A stretch of DNA of 18,734 nucleotides from CAWFKW01 sp964568655 (GCA_964568655.1 CAZMRG010000058.1:1-18734); one strand, 5' to 3'; numbered from the stretch's first letter, positions 1 to 7,688 are shown. Numbers and translations: made by a program. Notes: generated by a model from the sequence alone, not told the origin.

Positions 1-57
1 ATTTTTAAAAAAAATTAATATAGATATCCGGAAGGAATCAGGAAACAGGCGGATTAA

Positions 58-510
58 TCAGTACATCATCGGGAAATTCCTGTCGAACTCCATCATAATG
101 TAATCGGAATTTTTCTGACCCTTTTCATTTGCCAGCCAGATTATGAGATTTTGCCAGCGCTGGTTTGAGCTGACAAGCTCTATAATATATCCGTTTACAG
201 CCGGCTCCTGGTTTAACACATTGTGCCCGTTATTTTTCAGGTAAAGCCCAAGCTCTAAAATTACATTATCATCGCTCCCCAACAGTTCCCCCTTCTTTAT
301 CCAGTATGTGTTTCTTCCGAGCTTCTTTATTATTTCTGCGCTGAATGTTTCCATGGTTCCGTTCTTTTCAAAATCATCAATTACGGTGAGGGTTTTAGTT
401 TCATCGTAAGCCGGGATGTTTCCCGCAGAAGCGCTTAAATTTGCTGGCTGGCTATAAGTCATATTATTTATTAAAATTAAAGTTATTATGAAAATTATTA
501 TTCTATTCAT
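58..510 (-). CDS. Small secreted protein of unknown function (150 aa)
   Basis: I do not recognise this family. The N-terminus is a signal peptide: MNR, then a hydrophobic stretch (IIIFIITLILI, residues 4-14) and a probable cleavage near TYSQ (residues 18-21), so the mature protein of about 130 residues should be exported. The mature part is a small mixed domain with no Cys pair, no catalytic motif and no further membrane segment. An in-frame ORF extends upstream to 558, but I chose the ATG at 510. A strong GGAGAAGG ribosome site lies 8 bases before it, and the upstream ATGs (528, 558) would fall at or inside the predicted sigma-54 promoter at 542-557. It is the last gene of the minus-strand block and stands alone under that promoter. 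The CDS is well supported; the function is unknown. Confidence 0.75.
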   Translation of the reverse strand: MNRIIIFIITLILINNMTYSQPANLSASAGNIPAYDETKTLTVIDDFEKNGTMETFSAEIIKKLGRNTYWIKKGELLGSDDNVILELGLYLKNNGHNVLNQEPAVNGYIIELVSSNQRWQNLIIWLANEKGQKNSDYIMMEFDRNFPMMY

Positions 511-518
511 TATTATCA

Positions 519-526
519 CCTTCTCC
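519..526 (-). promoter_or_regulatory. Ribosome binding site that fixes the start at 510
   Basis: Read on the minus strand this is GGAGAAGG, 8 bases before the ATG at 510. It is the only good Shine-Dalgarno among the candidate starts, and the position agrees with a transcript beginning near 532. Confidence 0.6.
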
Positions 527-541
527 ATGTTCTGTAATAAG

Positions 542-557
542 TACAAATGGCATGCCA
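542..557 (-). promoter_or_regulatory. Sigma-54 (-24/-12) promoter of the secreted-protein gene
   Basis: On the minus strand the sequence is TGGCATGCCATTTGTA. The sigma-54 consensus is TGGCAC-G-N4-TTGCW, so TGGCA, the G at position 7 and TTG all match with exact spacing; the final GC is GT. The predicted start of transcription is about 532, giving a leader of about 22 bases with a Shine-Dalgarno before the ATG at 510. The 15 bases TAATTATTGGCATGC recur exactly at the second promoter (1376-1391), which argues against chance. Confidence 0.6.
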
Positions 558-606
558 ATAATTATTTAATAATGCAGTCAAATTTCACGGTTTTTTTCAG
601 GAGCCT

Positions 607-620
607 TGTCACAAATGACA
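607..620. promoter_or_regulatory. TGTCA-N4-TGACA dyad, candidate activator site
   Basis: This is a perfect 5-base inverted repeat, TGTCA-CAAA-TGACA. It is followed by a second AAATGACAT at 627-633 and flanking bases, so the AAATGACAT unit occurs twice with a 14-base period. Its centre is about 81 bases upstream of the start predicted from the sigma-54 promoter at 542-557, a usual place for an NtrC-type activator. It could also be a CRP/FNR-family site. Assignment to a regulator is inference. Confidence 0.35.
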
Positions 621-692
621 TGCATAAATGACATTATTTAATATTTATTTATAGCTTTTTTTCATATATCATACTTATCCCCGTATAAAAAA

Positions 693-1016
693 TTAACCCT
701 GCAAATTGCTTTGTTCTCTTTGCGGGACTTTTCTGATAAACTCATCAATTTCAGGATCCGAATAAGCTCCGTATGCGTCAATTAATATTCCTCTTGTGCC
801 CGATTTTGAAGTAATTGCATATATTACCGACGTATCGCCCGGGTTCGAATCTCCTTCAAACCGGAATGACTTTTCTATGATAACTTCATCGGGGCCGAAT
901 ATTTCATTCGTTTCTATGCAGCGGAGCGAATTACCTTCCGCGATTTCAAAATCGTAGATAAATTTTTCCTTATGTAACCCGGCCATAGTTTCAATTAATG
1001 TTCTCATTTCACCCAT
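693..1016 (-). CDS. Conserved 107-aa protein, Bacteroidota family mislabelled 'phosphoribosylpyrophosphate synthetase'
   Basis: The sequence resembles a family of roughly 100-aa proteins common in Bacteroidota, with the typical block FRFEGDSNPGDTSVIYAI (about residues 51-68) followed by GILIDAYGAYSDPEIDEFI (about 75-93). Databases often call these 'phosphoribosylpyrophosphate synthetase', but the protein is a third of the length of a real PRPP synthetase and has no PRPP-binding loop, so that label should not be used. The true role is unknown. There is no signal peptide or membrane segment, so it is probably cytoplasmic. The start is well set: AAGGAG lies 8 bases before the ATG. It sits between two sigma-54-preceded small genes, but I see no -24/-12 site of its own. 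It may be read through from the gene at 1124-1318 past the hairpin at 1058-1089. Confidence 0.8.
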   Translation of the reverse strand: MGEMRTLIETMAGLHKEKFIYDFEIAEGNSLRCIETNEIFGPDEVIIEKSFRFEGDSNPGDTSVIYAITSKSGTRGILIDAYGAYSDPEIDEFIRKVPQREQSNLQG

Positions 1017-1057
1017 TATTTACGCTCCTTTCAGACTTGGCGTTATTTAAAATTAGA

Positions 1058-1089
1058 GAAACTGCTTTGCTATCCGCCAAAGCAGTTTC
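1058..1089 (-). terminator. 12-bp stem-loop, possible terminator or attenuator
   Basis: GAAACTGCTTTG (1058-1069) pairs perfectly with CAAAGCAGTTTC (1078-1089) around an 8-base loop. On the minus strand it follows the stop at 1124 by about 35 bases and is followed by TCTAATTTT, a poor U-tract. It could be a weak terminator, or an RNA stem between this gene and the one beginning at 1016. The stem is certain; the role is not. Confidence 0.5.
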
Positions 1090-1123
1090 GAAGGGGGATT
1101 ATAGATTGGACCGAACTTTCAAT

Positions 1124-1318
1124 TTATTTTAGCTCAAACACATTCAGCGCGCTCATTTTTGAATCGCTGTCCTTCTTTTCAGATCTATTTTCGTCGTAGT
1201 CTTCGCCTATATGATTCAAGGCTTCGTTTATCTTGTCCTGAAGCCATTTAACTGCCTGCTCGTTTGTAAGCCCCGCATTCGGCTGCTTAGTTTTCAATTT
1301 CTTCTTTATGATGTTCAT
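1124..1318 (-). CDS. Small charged protein of unknown function (64 aa)
   Basis: The predicted product begins MNIIKKKLKTKQPNAGL. It has a basic N-terminus, a helix-like middle (NEQAVKWLQDKINEAL, about residues 18-33) and an acidic, polar tail ending in a hydrophobic VFELK. I do not recognise it. The open frame runs upstream to 1387, but that ATG lies inside the sigma-54 promoter at 1376-1391. The ATG at 1318 has GGAG 9 bases before it, so the 64-aa form is preferred over 87 aa. There is no signal peptide or membrane segment. It has its own sigma-54 promoter and is followed by the hairpin at 1058-1089. It is short but probably real, because promoter, ribosome site and frame agree. Confidence 0.6.
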   Translation of the reverse strand: MNIIKKKLKTKQPNAGLTNEQAVKWLQDKINEALNHIGEDYDENRSEKKDSDSKMSALNVFELK

Positions 1319-1323
1319 AAAAG

Positions 1324-1331
1324 TCTTCTCC
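1324..1331 (-). promoter_or_regulatory. Ribosome binding site that fixes the start at 1318
   Basis: On the minus strand this reads GGAGAAGA, with GGAG 9 bases before the ATG at 1318. The longer start at 1387 has no such site and lies inside the predicted promoter. Confidence 0.55.
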
Positions 1332-1375
1332 GCATTATTTGAATTATTTAATGGTTGGTTTTTTAAAATATTTAC

Positions 1376-1391
1376 TACAATCTGCATGCCA
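1376..1391 (-). promoter_or_regulatory. Sigma-54 (-24/-12) promoter of the 64-aa gene
   Basis: The minus strand reads TGGCATGCAGATTGTA, matching TGGCA, G and TTG of the consensus at exact spacing; the last pair is GT instead of GC, as in the promoter at 542-557. The predicted start is near 1366, leaving a 48-base leader. Upstream lie two copies of AAGCGC (from about 1399 and 1415) and, about 90 bases before the start, a TGTCA half-site (1454-1458). Confidence 0.6.
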
Positions 1392-1571
1392 ATAATTAAA
1401 GCGCTGATTTACTTAAGCGCAGTTAATAAATAAATAGTCTGCTGCGTCAATTATGTCAAGCAATTATGGCAGTCTATGCATTAAATTGGCGCGAATATGA
1501 ATTATTTATTCAGGCGTAATTGTAAGGGCTGACTTGATAAGGATATGTATAATAACTACTTTATCAGGTTT

Positions 1572-2924
1572 TCATGAAATACCAAGATATTTAATTTTTC
1601 TGTAGAATGTTCTCTCGTTCATATTCAGCAGTTTAGCGGCTTTTGATTTATTGCCGCCAGATTCCTTTAAAGCTTTTATAATAATTTCTCTTTCGGCCAG
1701 TTTTGCTGAGTCTTCAAAGGAAGAAGAAGCCCCATTATCGGCTATAACCGTTCCAGAGTTATTTATATCTTCATTTATATGCACACTGTTAATTGTACCG
1801 TTTGTCGCAAGCAAAACGGACCTTCTTATCACATTTCTCAATTCACGAACATTGCCGGGCCATGTATGCAATTTGATCCTTGAGAGTACTTCTTCGGAAA
1901 CTGATTCAACATTTTTATTAAGTTCTTTATTTGCTTCTTTAATAAAATGATCTATGAGGGGCTGTAAATCTTCAGCCCTGTCTTTTAAAGAAGGCAGTTC
2001 GACATGAAATTCATTCAACCTGTAGAACAAGTCGCCTCTGAACCTGTTTTTGTTAACGGAATCAGCAAGCTTAACGTTTGATGCCGCGACAACTCTTATA
2101 TCCAGGTTAACCGGTTTCTTTCCGCCAAGTCGCGTTACAACCCGTTCTTCAATTACTCTAAGCAGCTTGATTTGATTTGGTTCGGACAGATTTGAAATTT
2201 CATCAAGAAACAGAGTCCCTCCGTTTGCAAGTTCAAATTTTCCCGGTTTTTGGTTTTTAGCGTCGGTAAAAGCTCCTTTTTCGTAGCCAAATAACTCGCT
2301 CTCAATTATTGACTCCGGAATAGCTCCGCAATCAACGGCAACGAAGGATTTATTTTTTCTCTCGCTGGCATTGTGGATCATATTTGCAATTACTTCTTTG
2401 CCGGTGCCGCTTTCGCCCTCAAGCAAAACCGTTAAGTTAGTAGGCGCCACAATTCTCACCTGTTCAAAAATCTCTTTCATCGCTTTGCTGGAGCCGATTA
2501 TGTTTTCGCCCCTGTATGTTTCGTCCATTTTTTTCCGGAGAAGGTTAACTTCCTCGCTCAGGTATTTCAGTTCAAGCGCTTTCCCAATAGTTAATATCAT
2601 TTCTTCATTATTGAAAGGCTTAGTAAGATAGTCCTGCGCGCCATGCTTCATTGCCTCCACAGCATTTTTGATGTCTCCAAACGCAGTCAGCATTATGACA
2701 GGAAGTTCGGGCCTTATGAGCTTAATTTCTTTTAATATCTGCATACCGTCCATACCCGGCAATTTCATATCGCAAATTACAAGCTCGTATTGATTTAATT
2801 TAATTTCTTCAAGAGCTTTCTGCCCTGAATCAACGGCTACCACGGCAAACCCTGATTCCTCCAGCACGTTAGTAAGCGTATATCTTAGCGACTCGTTATC
2901 ATCTATCACTAATATTTTTTCCAT
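1572..2924 (-). CDS. NtrC-family sigma-54-dependent response regulator
   Basis: This 450-aa enhancer-binding activator should remodel the sigma-54 RNA polymerase after phosphorylation. Domains in order: receiver (about 1-118) with D8/D9, phospho-acceptor D52, T80 and K102; AAA+ sigma-54 interaction domain (about 140-370) with Walker A GESGTGKE (170-177), Walker B GTLFLDE (236-242) and an arginine-finger region RFRGDLFYRLN (294-304); and a C-terminal Fis-type helix-turn-helix (about 408-447). The sigma-54 contact loop reads GAFTDA (217-222) where GAFTGA is usual. Its ATG overlaps the kinase stop by one base (TAATG), with AAGGAG 11 bases before it, so the two are translated together and form a cognate pair. 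Likely targets are the three nearby -24/-12 promoters (inference). The family is certain; the regulon is not. Confidence 0.95.
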   Translation of the reverse strand: MEKILVIDDNESLRYTLTNVLEESGFAVVAVDSGQKALEEIKLNQYELVICDMKLPGMDGMQILKEIKLIRPELPVIMLTAFGDIKNAVEAMKHGAQDYLTKPFNNEEMILTIGKALELKYLSEEVNLLRKKMDETYRGENIIGSSKAMKEIFEQVRIVAPTNLTVLLEGESGTGKEVIANMIHNASERKNKSFVAVDCGAIPESIIESELFGYEKGAFTDAKNQKPGKFELANGGTLFLDEISNLSEPNQIKLLRVIEERVVTRLGGKKPVNLDIRVVAASNVKLADSVNKNRFRGDLFYRLNEFHVELPSLKDRAEDLQPLIDHFIKEANKELNKNVESVSEEVLSRIKLHTWPGNVRELRNVIRRSVLLATNGTINSVHINEDINNSGTVIADNGASSSFEDSAKLAEREIIIKALKESGGNKSKAAKLLNMNERTFYRKIKYLGIS

Positions 2925-5900
2925 TATTGTTCTGTCTCCTTAATTGGAATTGATATTTTTATTGATGTACCGGCGTTCTCTTCACTGCTGATATCAAGCG
3001 ACCCCGAATGAGATTTGATAGTCTGGTGAGCCAACCCGAGTCCCAGGCCAGTCCCGTCTTTCTTAGTAGTGAAGAATGGCTCAAATATTTTGTCCAGGTT
3101 TTCCTGGGCTATTCCCATACCGGTATCGGATATTTCAATTTGAATTTTTCTTGGCAATTTATCTTCTTTCGCAGAAATTTTAAGTTCGCCGCCTTCAGGC
3201 ATCGCTTCTATCGCGTTTGAGACAAAATTCAATAATGCATTTTCAATCCTTATCTTATCGACATATACCCCCGGTAAATACGGCTGAATCTCTTTTACTA
3301 TCTTTATTCCGCTATCCGTACATCTGGGCTCGACGCTCTCAAGAATATTATTGAGAATTTCATTCATGTTTTCACATTCAAAAACCGGGTCCTCAGGCGA
3401 AGCAAAGTTGAGAAGATCCCTTATTATCTTATTTGCGATATCGGCATTGATCAAAACATACTTGAGATGTTTTTTGGATTTTTCATCCAGATCCAGTTTC
3501 AACAGAAGCTGTGAAAGCGCGCTGATATTTGCCAGCGGATTCCTGATCTCGTGCGCTATGCCTGAAGAAAATCTTCCAAGAGCCGCCAGTTTTTCATTAT
3601 GAACCAGCTCCTTCTGGGTTTCAATAAGAGCCTGGTTAGCTTTTTTAAGCTCTTCTTCCGCGACTTTTATGTCGGTTACATCCTGAACGCTGCCAAACAG
3701 CCTGATGGGTTTTGAGTTGTCGTCAAATTCGACTCTTATATCTACTGTAAGATGCTTCAGCCTCCCTTCAGGGGTGATTACCCTGTAATTTATTTCAGAC
3801 TGCTCCGGATCTTTCAGTATTCTTTTTGCAAATTCATCAACGCGCTGCAGATCATCCGGGTGGTCAAATTTCCGTAATTCATCATAACTAAGACCGTATT
3901 CCATTACAGGCAAATCGTAGACCCTGAACATTTCTTCCGACCAGTAATTTTTGTTATTTTGCAGATCGGCTTCCCAGCTTCCAAGCTTAGCTATTTGCTG
4001 CGCATCATTTAACAGCTTCTCATTTTTTCTCACTTTTTCTTCTGCGGCTTTAATTTCTGTCACGTCAAGCGCTGTGCCGTACAAGCCTGCAACTTCTCCA
4101 TTGGCGTCAAGAAAAACTTCCCCCTGCGCATTCAGTATTTTGATCTCGCCGAGCGGAGTCACTATCCTGTGAAAATAATTGAACGGCGTTTTATTCTTAA
4201 TACTGTTTTCAACCGTATCCTTCACAACCTTTATGTCATCCGGATAAATTCGCGCCCTGTAAGCGTCAATTGTACCTTCAAATGTGTCTCTATCCACGCC
4301 ATATATTGCATGCATTTCATCTGACCATGTAACTTTGTCCGTCTTTATATCCCATTCCCAGCTCCCAAGCTTCGCGATCTGCTGAGCCTGCAAAAGCATT
4401 TCCTGCTTCTCTTTCAGTTCATTCTCGATCAGTTTTCTTTCAGAAATGTCCCTGAGCATGCCCGTGAAGTAAAATTCGTTGTTCATTTCCCACTGCGCCA
4501 GAGAGATCTCTGCCGGGAACTCATCTCCGCCAGACTTAATTGCGGACGCTTCGATTGTTTTCCCTATCACATGCGGTCCGCCGTTAAGTGAGATATTCTC
4601 AAAAGCATTCTTAAACATCTTTACATATTCACCGGAGAGGATCATTGATAAATGGCTCCCGGTTAATTCGGCAGATTCGTAACCAAAAATGCTTTCGGCG
4701 CTTTTATTGACATAGATTATCTTTCCGTCTTTATTCAATGTTATTATAGCGTCGTTGGCTGATTCAGCCACCGCTTTAAATAATCTTTCGCTCGCCTTTA
4801 TTTTTTCAAGCACATCATTGCGCTCAACAAGGCTGCCCAGCTCAACGCCGATATTGGAAATACATTCCAGTATTTCGTTATCCGGCTGCCAATCGTTATC
4901 CTTAAAAAATTCCAATACTCCTATAACTTCAACCTGTTTCATTATCGGCACCCAGATGCCTGTTTTTAAGCCAGCATCCAAAACGTGTTGTCGTCTTTTT
5001 GAGTTAGATTTGTCCGCTTCATCTATCTTGATCCAGAATGATTTTGCTTCGCCATATGACCTTCCCGGCATCCCCTCGCCTTTTATAAAAGTACTTTCTT
5101 CTGTTAGATTTTTAAGGTCGTTGTACTTTTCATTTAATCCGAAGTTCCAAATGCCTGTTGACTTTAAAATCCCATCTTCGTTTTTCAGAAAAGCATGCCC
5201 TACATCCCAGCCCGCATACTGGCAAACTTTGTTCAGCGCATACGATATCGAATTTTGCAGATCAAAAGATTTGTTGGTGACAAGTATGATATCGTTAAGA
5301 AGATTTAAAAGGCTGTTCTGTTTTTTTATCAGCTTTTCAGAACTTTTTTGATTTGTTATATCCTGGCAAATTCCGACTATCGCTTCAACCTTTCCTTCAT
5401 CATTTCTTATTACAGAGGTAGAAAGATATGCGTAAAACTCAGAACCATCCTTCCTTTTGTTAACAAGCTCGCCCCTGAAACCAATCCTGAATGTCTGAAG
5501 CAGAATTTCTTCGCGCAGCCTTTCCGGGATCTCAGGAGAAAATATTACCGGGATATCTTTGCCCAGCAATTCATTTTCGTAGAATCCGTAAGTAGATTCA
5601 AATGAACTGTTTACAAATAAAGTGCGGTTTTCAAGGTCGGTAATATATACACATTCTTTGATGTCTTTTATAGCGTGCCCGAAAAGCTTTAGCTTATTCT
5701 GAATCTTTTCTCGCTCAGATATCTCGCCCAAAAGCCTGTTTAACGTATTAGCCAGCTCTGAAGTTCTATCTTTAACCCTTTCCTCAAGTTCGCTATGAGA
5801 CTGGATAAGTTTTTCCTCAGCCTTTTTCTTTTCAAGGAAATTTCCTACCTGCCGGCCTACCGCTTCCAGAACAGAAAGAAGATCATCCCGCTGCACAAGG

Positions 5901-7495
5901 CTTTCCCTGCTAAAACATTCTATAACAAGCATTACTGAACCATTGTTTGAAACAGGAACGGCGAATGCCGACTTAAAGCCGGCCTTCAAAGCTGCAAATT
6001 GCCTGCCAAATTTATCATCGTTTTGAATGTTCTGTACCCAGCGCGGTTTCCCCGTCTCCCAAACAATTCCAGGCAACCCAACGCCCTTTTGGAACGTTAC
6101 AGACTTATCAAAGATCTCGGAATACTCTTTGGGAGCAATTCCATTTTGTATCCACAATGAACTTTGCGAGAGCTTATTTGTCGATTCATCGGTTGACCAT
6201 AGTACTCCCAAATCCCACCCAACAGCTTTGCCTATATCTTCCAAAACGCCGAAACTTGCATTTTCAAATGTTTTGGCGTCTGAAAGAGTTTTTGATACGG
6301 AATACTGAATATTAAGATACCGCTCATTCAATTTTCGCTGATTTATATCAATGCTGCATCCTATATAACCTGCAAATTCTTCCCCTTCAAATCGCGGCAC
6401 GCCTTTATCCAATATCCACATAAACTCCCCTGCAGAATTTCTTAACCTGTATTCCATTTCAAAACTCCTGCGTTTATCAAAAGAGAGCAAATAAATATCC
6501 AGGCATCTCTGCAGATCGTCCGGGTGAACTCCTTCGGCCCAGCCGTTGCCTGATTCCTGTTCCATCGTCCTGCCTGTGAAATCAAGCCAGCCTTTGTTAA
6601 AATAATTACAAAGCTTATCTACTCCTGACATCCAAATCATTACCGGGGCCGAATCGGCCAAATCCCTGAACCTTCTTTCACTTTCGCGGAGAGACATCTC
6701 AACCTTAACCCTGTTTTCAATTTCATCGCTAAGCTGTTCGTTAGAGTTTTTAAGCTCAAGCGTCCTTGCTTCAACTTTGTCTTCAAGCTCGTCATACGAC
6801 TTATGAAGAAGCTTTTCAGCCATGTTCTTTTTCTTTATAAGCCGGTTCGAAATAAAAAGCGATAGGCCAATTACCAGAAAAGCAAACACGCTTGTAATTA
6901 TAATTATGAACTGGATGTTGTATGAAGAATCTAATACATCCTGATCCCTTTGGTGCAGCAGGCTGTTCTCTTCATTCCTGATATCTTCCGATAAAGCATC
7001 TATACCGACCAGGAAATCGGTAATATTATCCGAATAATCCTGCTGTTCAGGCGTTTCTTTCAATTCCTTTTTATAAAGATTTATCGAAAGCTGTGTTACA
7101 TTTATTAATCCCGCTAAAGTTGTATCAAGTTTTTCAACTTTTTCTTTCTGCCGGGGATTATCGGAGACCAGTTCTTTTAAAGACTGGATTTCAATAATTG
7201 TTTTTTTCCGGTTTTCATCAAAATCGGCTAAATATTTTAGATCATTTGTCCGGATAAAGCTTCTTCGCGCCAGGGGAAGTGAAATGGCATAATTATTCAA
7301 TCCCTGAGTTTTCTTTATAACCTCCTGAGTATGATTTAACCAGCCAACAAGTTCTTTATATTTAGTAATGTTCTGATACGTAATGATGCTTAACGCGATA
7401 AAGAAAAGCAGGAATATTACAAAAGCCATTGGAATAAATTTTTCCAACGGCAATTTCGTTTCAAGTTTCCCTATTTCAGGTTTCAATTTATACAT
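2924..7495 (-). CDS. CHASE3/multi-PAS/GAF hybrid-sensor histidine kinase (membrane, no receiver)
   Basis: This 1523-aa sensor kinase is presumed to phosphorylate the activator encoded next to it. Regions in order: membrane segment 21-40; an extracytoplasmic CHASE3-like helical domain about 41-185; membrane segment 194-216; coiled coil about 222-270; PAS about 270-385; GAF about 395-555; PAS about 600-720; GAF about 725-892; PAS about 900-1023; PAS about 1038-1150; PAS about 1165-1280; HisKA with phospho-acceptor H1315 in SGIAHEIRNP; and HATPase with N box N1427, G1 DTGMG (1457-1461), F box FEPFF (1471-1475) and G2 GTGLGLGLA (1481-1489). The HEIRNP type is that of NtrB/ZraS-like kinases. There is no C-terminal receiver. 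The start has no Shine-Dalgarno but places the first membrane segment correctly. A TTGTCG-N6-CGACAA dyad lies just upstream. The signal sensed cannot be read from the sequence. Confidence 0.95.
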   Translation of the reverse strand: MYKLKPEIGKLETKLPLEKFIPMAFVIFLLFFIALSIITYQNITKYKELVGWLNHTQEVIKKTQGLNNYAISLPLARRSFIRTNDLKYLADFDENRKKTIIEIQSLKELVSDNPRQKEKVEKLDTTLAGLINVTQLSINLYKKELKETPEQQDYSDNITDFLVGIDALSEDIRNEENSLLHQRDQDVLDSSYNIQFIIIITSVFAFLVIGLSLFISNRLIKKKNMAEKLLHKSYDELEDKVEARTLELKNSNEQLSDEIENRVKVEMSLRESERRFRDLADSAPVMIWMSGVDKLCNYFNKGWLDFTGRTMEQESGNGWAEGVHPDDLQRCLDIYLLSFDKRRSFEMEYRLRNSAGEFMWILDKGVPRFEGEEFAGYIGCSIDINQRKLNERYLNIQYSVSKTLSDAKTFENASFGVLEDIGKAVGWDLGVLWSTDESTNKLSQSSLWIQNGIAPKEYSEIFDKSVTFQKGVGLPGIVWETGKPRWVQNIQNDDKFGRQFAALKAGFKSAFAVPVSNNGSVMLVIECFSRESLVQRDDLLSVLEAVGRQVGNFLEKKKAEEKLIQSHSELEERVKDRTSELANTLNRLLGEISEREKIQNKLKLFGHAIKDIKECVYITDLENRTLFVNSSFESTYGFYENELLGKDIPVIFSPEIPERLREEILLQTFRIGFRGELVNKRKDGSEFYAYLSTSVIRNDEGKVEAIVGICQDITNQKSSEKLIKKQNSLLNLLNDIILVTNKSFDLQNSISYALNKVCQYAGWDVGHAFLKNEDGILKSTGIWNFGLNEKYNDLKNLTEESTFIKGEGMPGRSYGEAKSFWIKIDEADKSNSKRRQHVLDAGLKTGIWVPIMKQVEVIGVLEFFKDNDWQPDNEILECISNIGVELGSLVERNDVLEKIKASERLFKAVAESANDAIITLNKDGKIIYVNKSAESIFGYESAELTGSHLSMILSGEYVKMFKNAFENISLNGGPHVIGKTIEASAIKSGGDEFPAEISLAQWEMNNEFYFTGMLRDISERKLIENELKEKQEMLLQAQQIAKLGSWEWDIKTDKVTWSDEMHAIYGVDRDTFEGTIDAYRARIYPDDIKVVKDTVENSIKNKTPFNYFHRIVTPLGEIKILNAQGEVFLDANGEVAGLYGTALDVTEIKAAEEKVRKNEKLLNDAQQIAKLGSWEADLQNNKNYWSEEMFRVYDLPVMEYGLSYDELRKFDHPDDLQRVDEFAKRILKDPEQSEINYRVITPEGRLKHLTVDIRVEFDDNSKPIRLFGSVQDVTDIKVAEEELKKANQALIETQKELVHNEKLAALGRFSSGIAHEIRNPLANISALSQLLLKLDLDEKSKKHLKYVLINADIANKIIRDLLNFASPEDPVFECENMNEILNNILESVEPRCTDSGIKIVKEIQPYLPGVYVDKIRIENALLNFVSNAIEAMPEGGELKISAKEDKLPRKIQIEISDTGMGIAQENLDKIFEPFFTTKKDGTGLGLGLAHQTIKSHSGSLDISSEENAGTSIKISIPIKETEQ

Positions 7496-7517
7496 TATAC
7501 GTCAAAACAAGGTTTTT

Positions 7518-7535
7518 TTGTCGTAAATGCGACAA
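7518..7535. promoter_or_regulatory. TTGTCG-N6-CGACAA dyad in the divergent control region
   Basis: This is a perfect 6-base inverted repeat around TAAATG, about 30 bases before the kinase start and centred about 92 bases upstream of the start predicted for the plus-strand promoter at 7594-7609. Half-sites and spacing also fit CRP/FNR-family operators (for comparison, CooA sites are TGTCA/CGACA with a 6-base gap). TGTC(A/G) half-sites are shared with the dyad at 607-620. It may serve both divergent operons. Which protein binds is unknown. Confidence 0.4.
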
Positions 7536-7593
7536 ATATGTCATACTTTTATTGTTAATATACTAATTAAACAATAAAAATCGTAAAAAGATT

Positions 7594-7609
7594 TGGCGCC
7601 AAAATTGTT
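7594..7609 (+). promoter_or_regulatory. Sigma-54 (-24/-12)-like promoter of the plus-strand block
   Basis: TGGCGCCAAAATTGTT matches TGGC and TTG of the sigma-54 consensus with exact spacing (GG, 10 bases, GT). It is weaker than the two minus-strand sites, because A at position 5 and G at position 7 are replaced. The predicted start is near 7619, about 70 bases before the first ATG. It may drive everything to 13784. Confidence 0.45.
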
Positions 7610-7688
7610 TTTATAATTACCATAGCAGACTAAGAATAAAACGCAATATCGTAAAATTTTTATAAAATAACACAAGGGAGAGTCAGCA

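Noticed and set aside
1..57. Possible terminator after the secreted-protein gene
   Set aside because: On the minus strand a 5-base ATCCG/CGGAT pairing precedes a run of eight T, but the loop is about 17 bases and the T run is about 14 bases away from the stem.
693..1016. Annotation as phosphoribosylpyrophosphate synthetase
   Set aside because: Only 107 aa and no PRPP-binding loop; the label is a database carry-over for this small family.
4755..5351. 198-codon plus-strand open frame
   Set aside because: It lies wholly inside the histidine kinase gene on the other strand, which has a complete domain series; the frame has Ser/Phe-rich composition typical of an antisense shadow.
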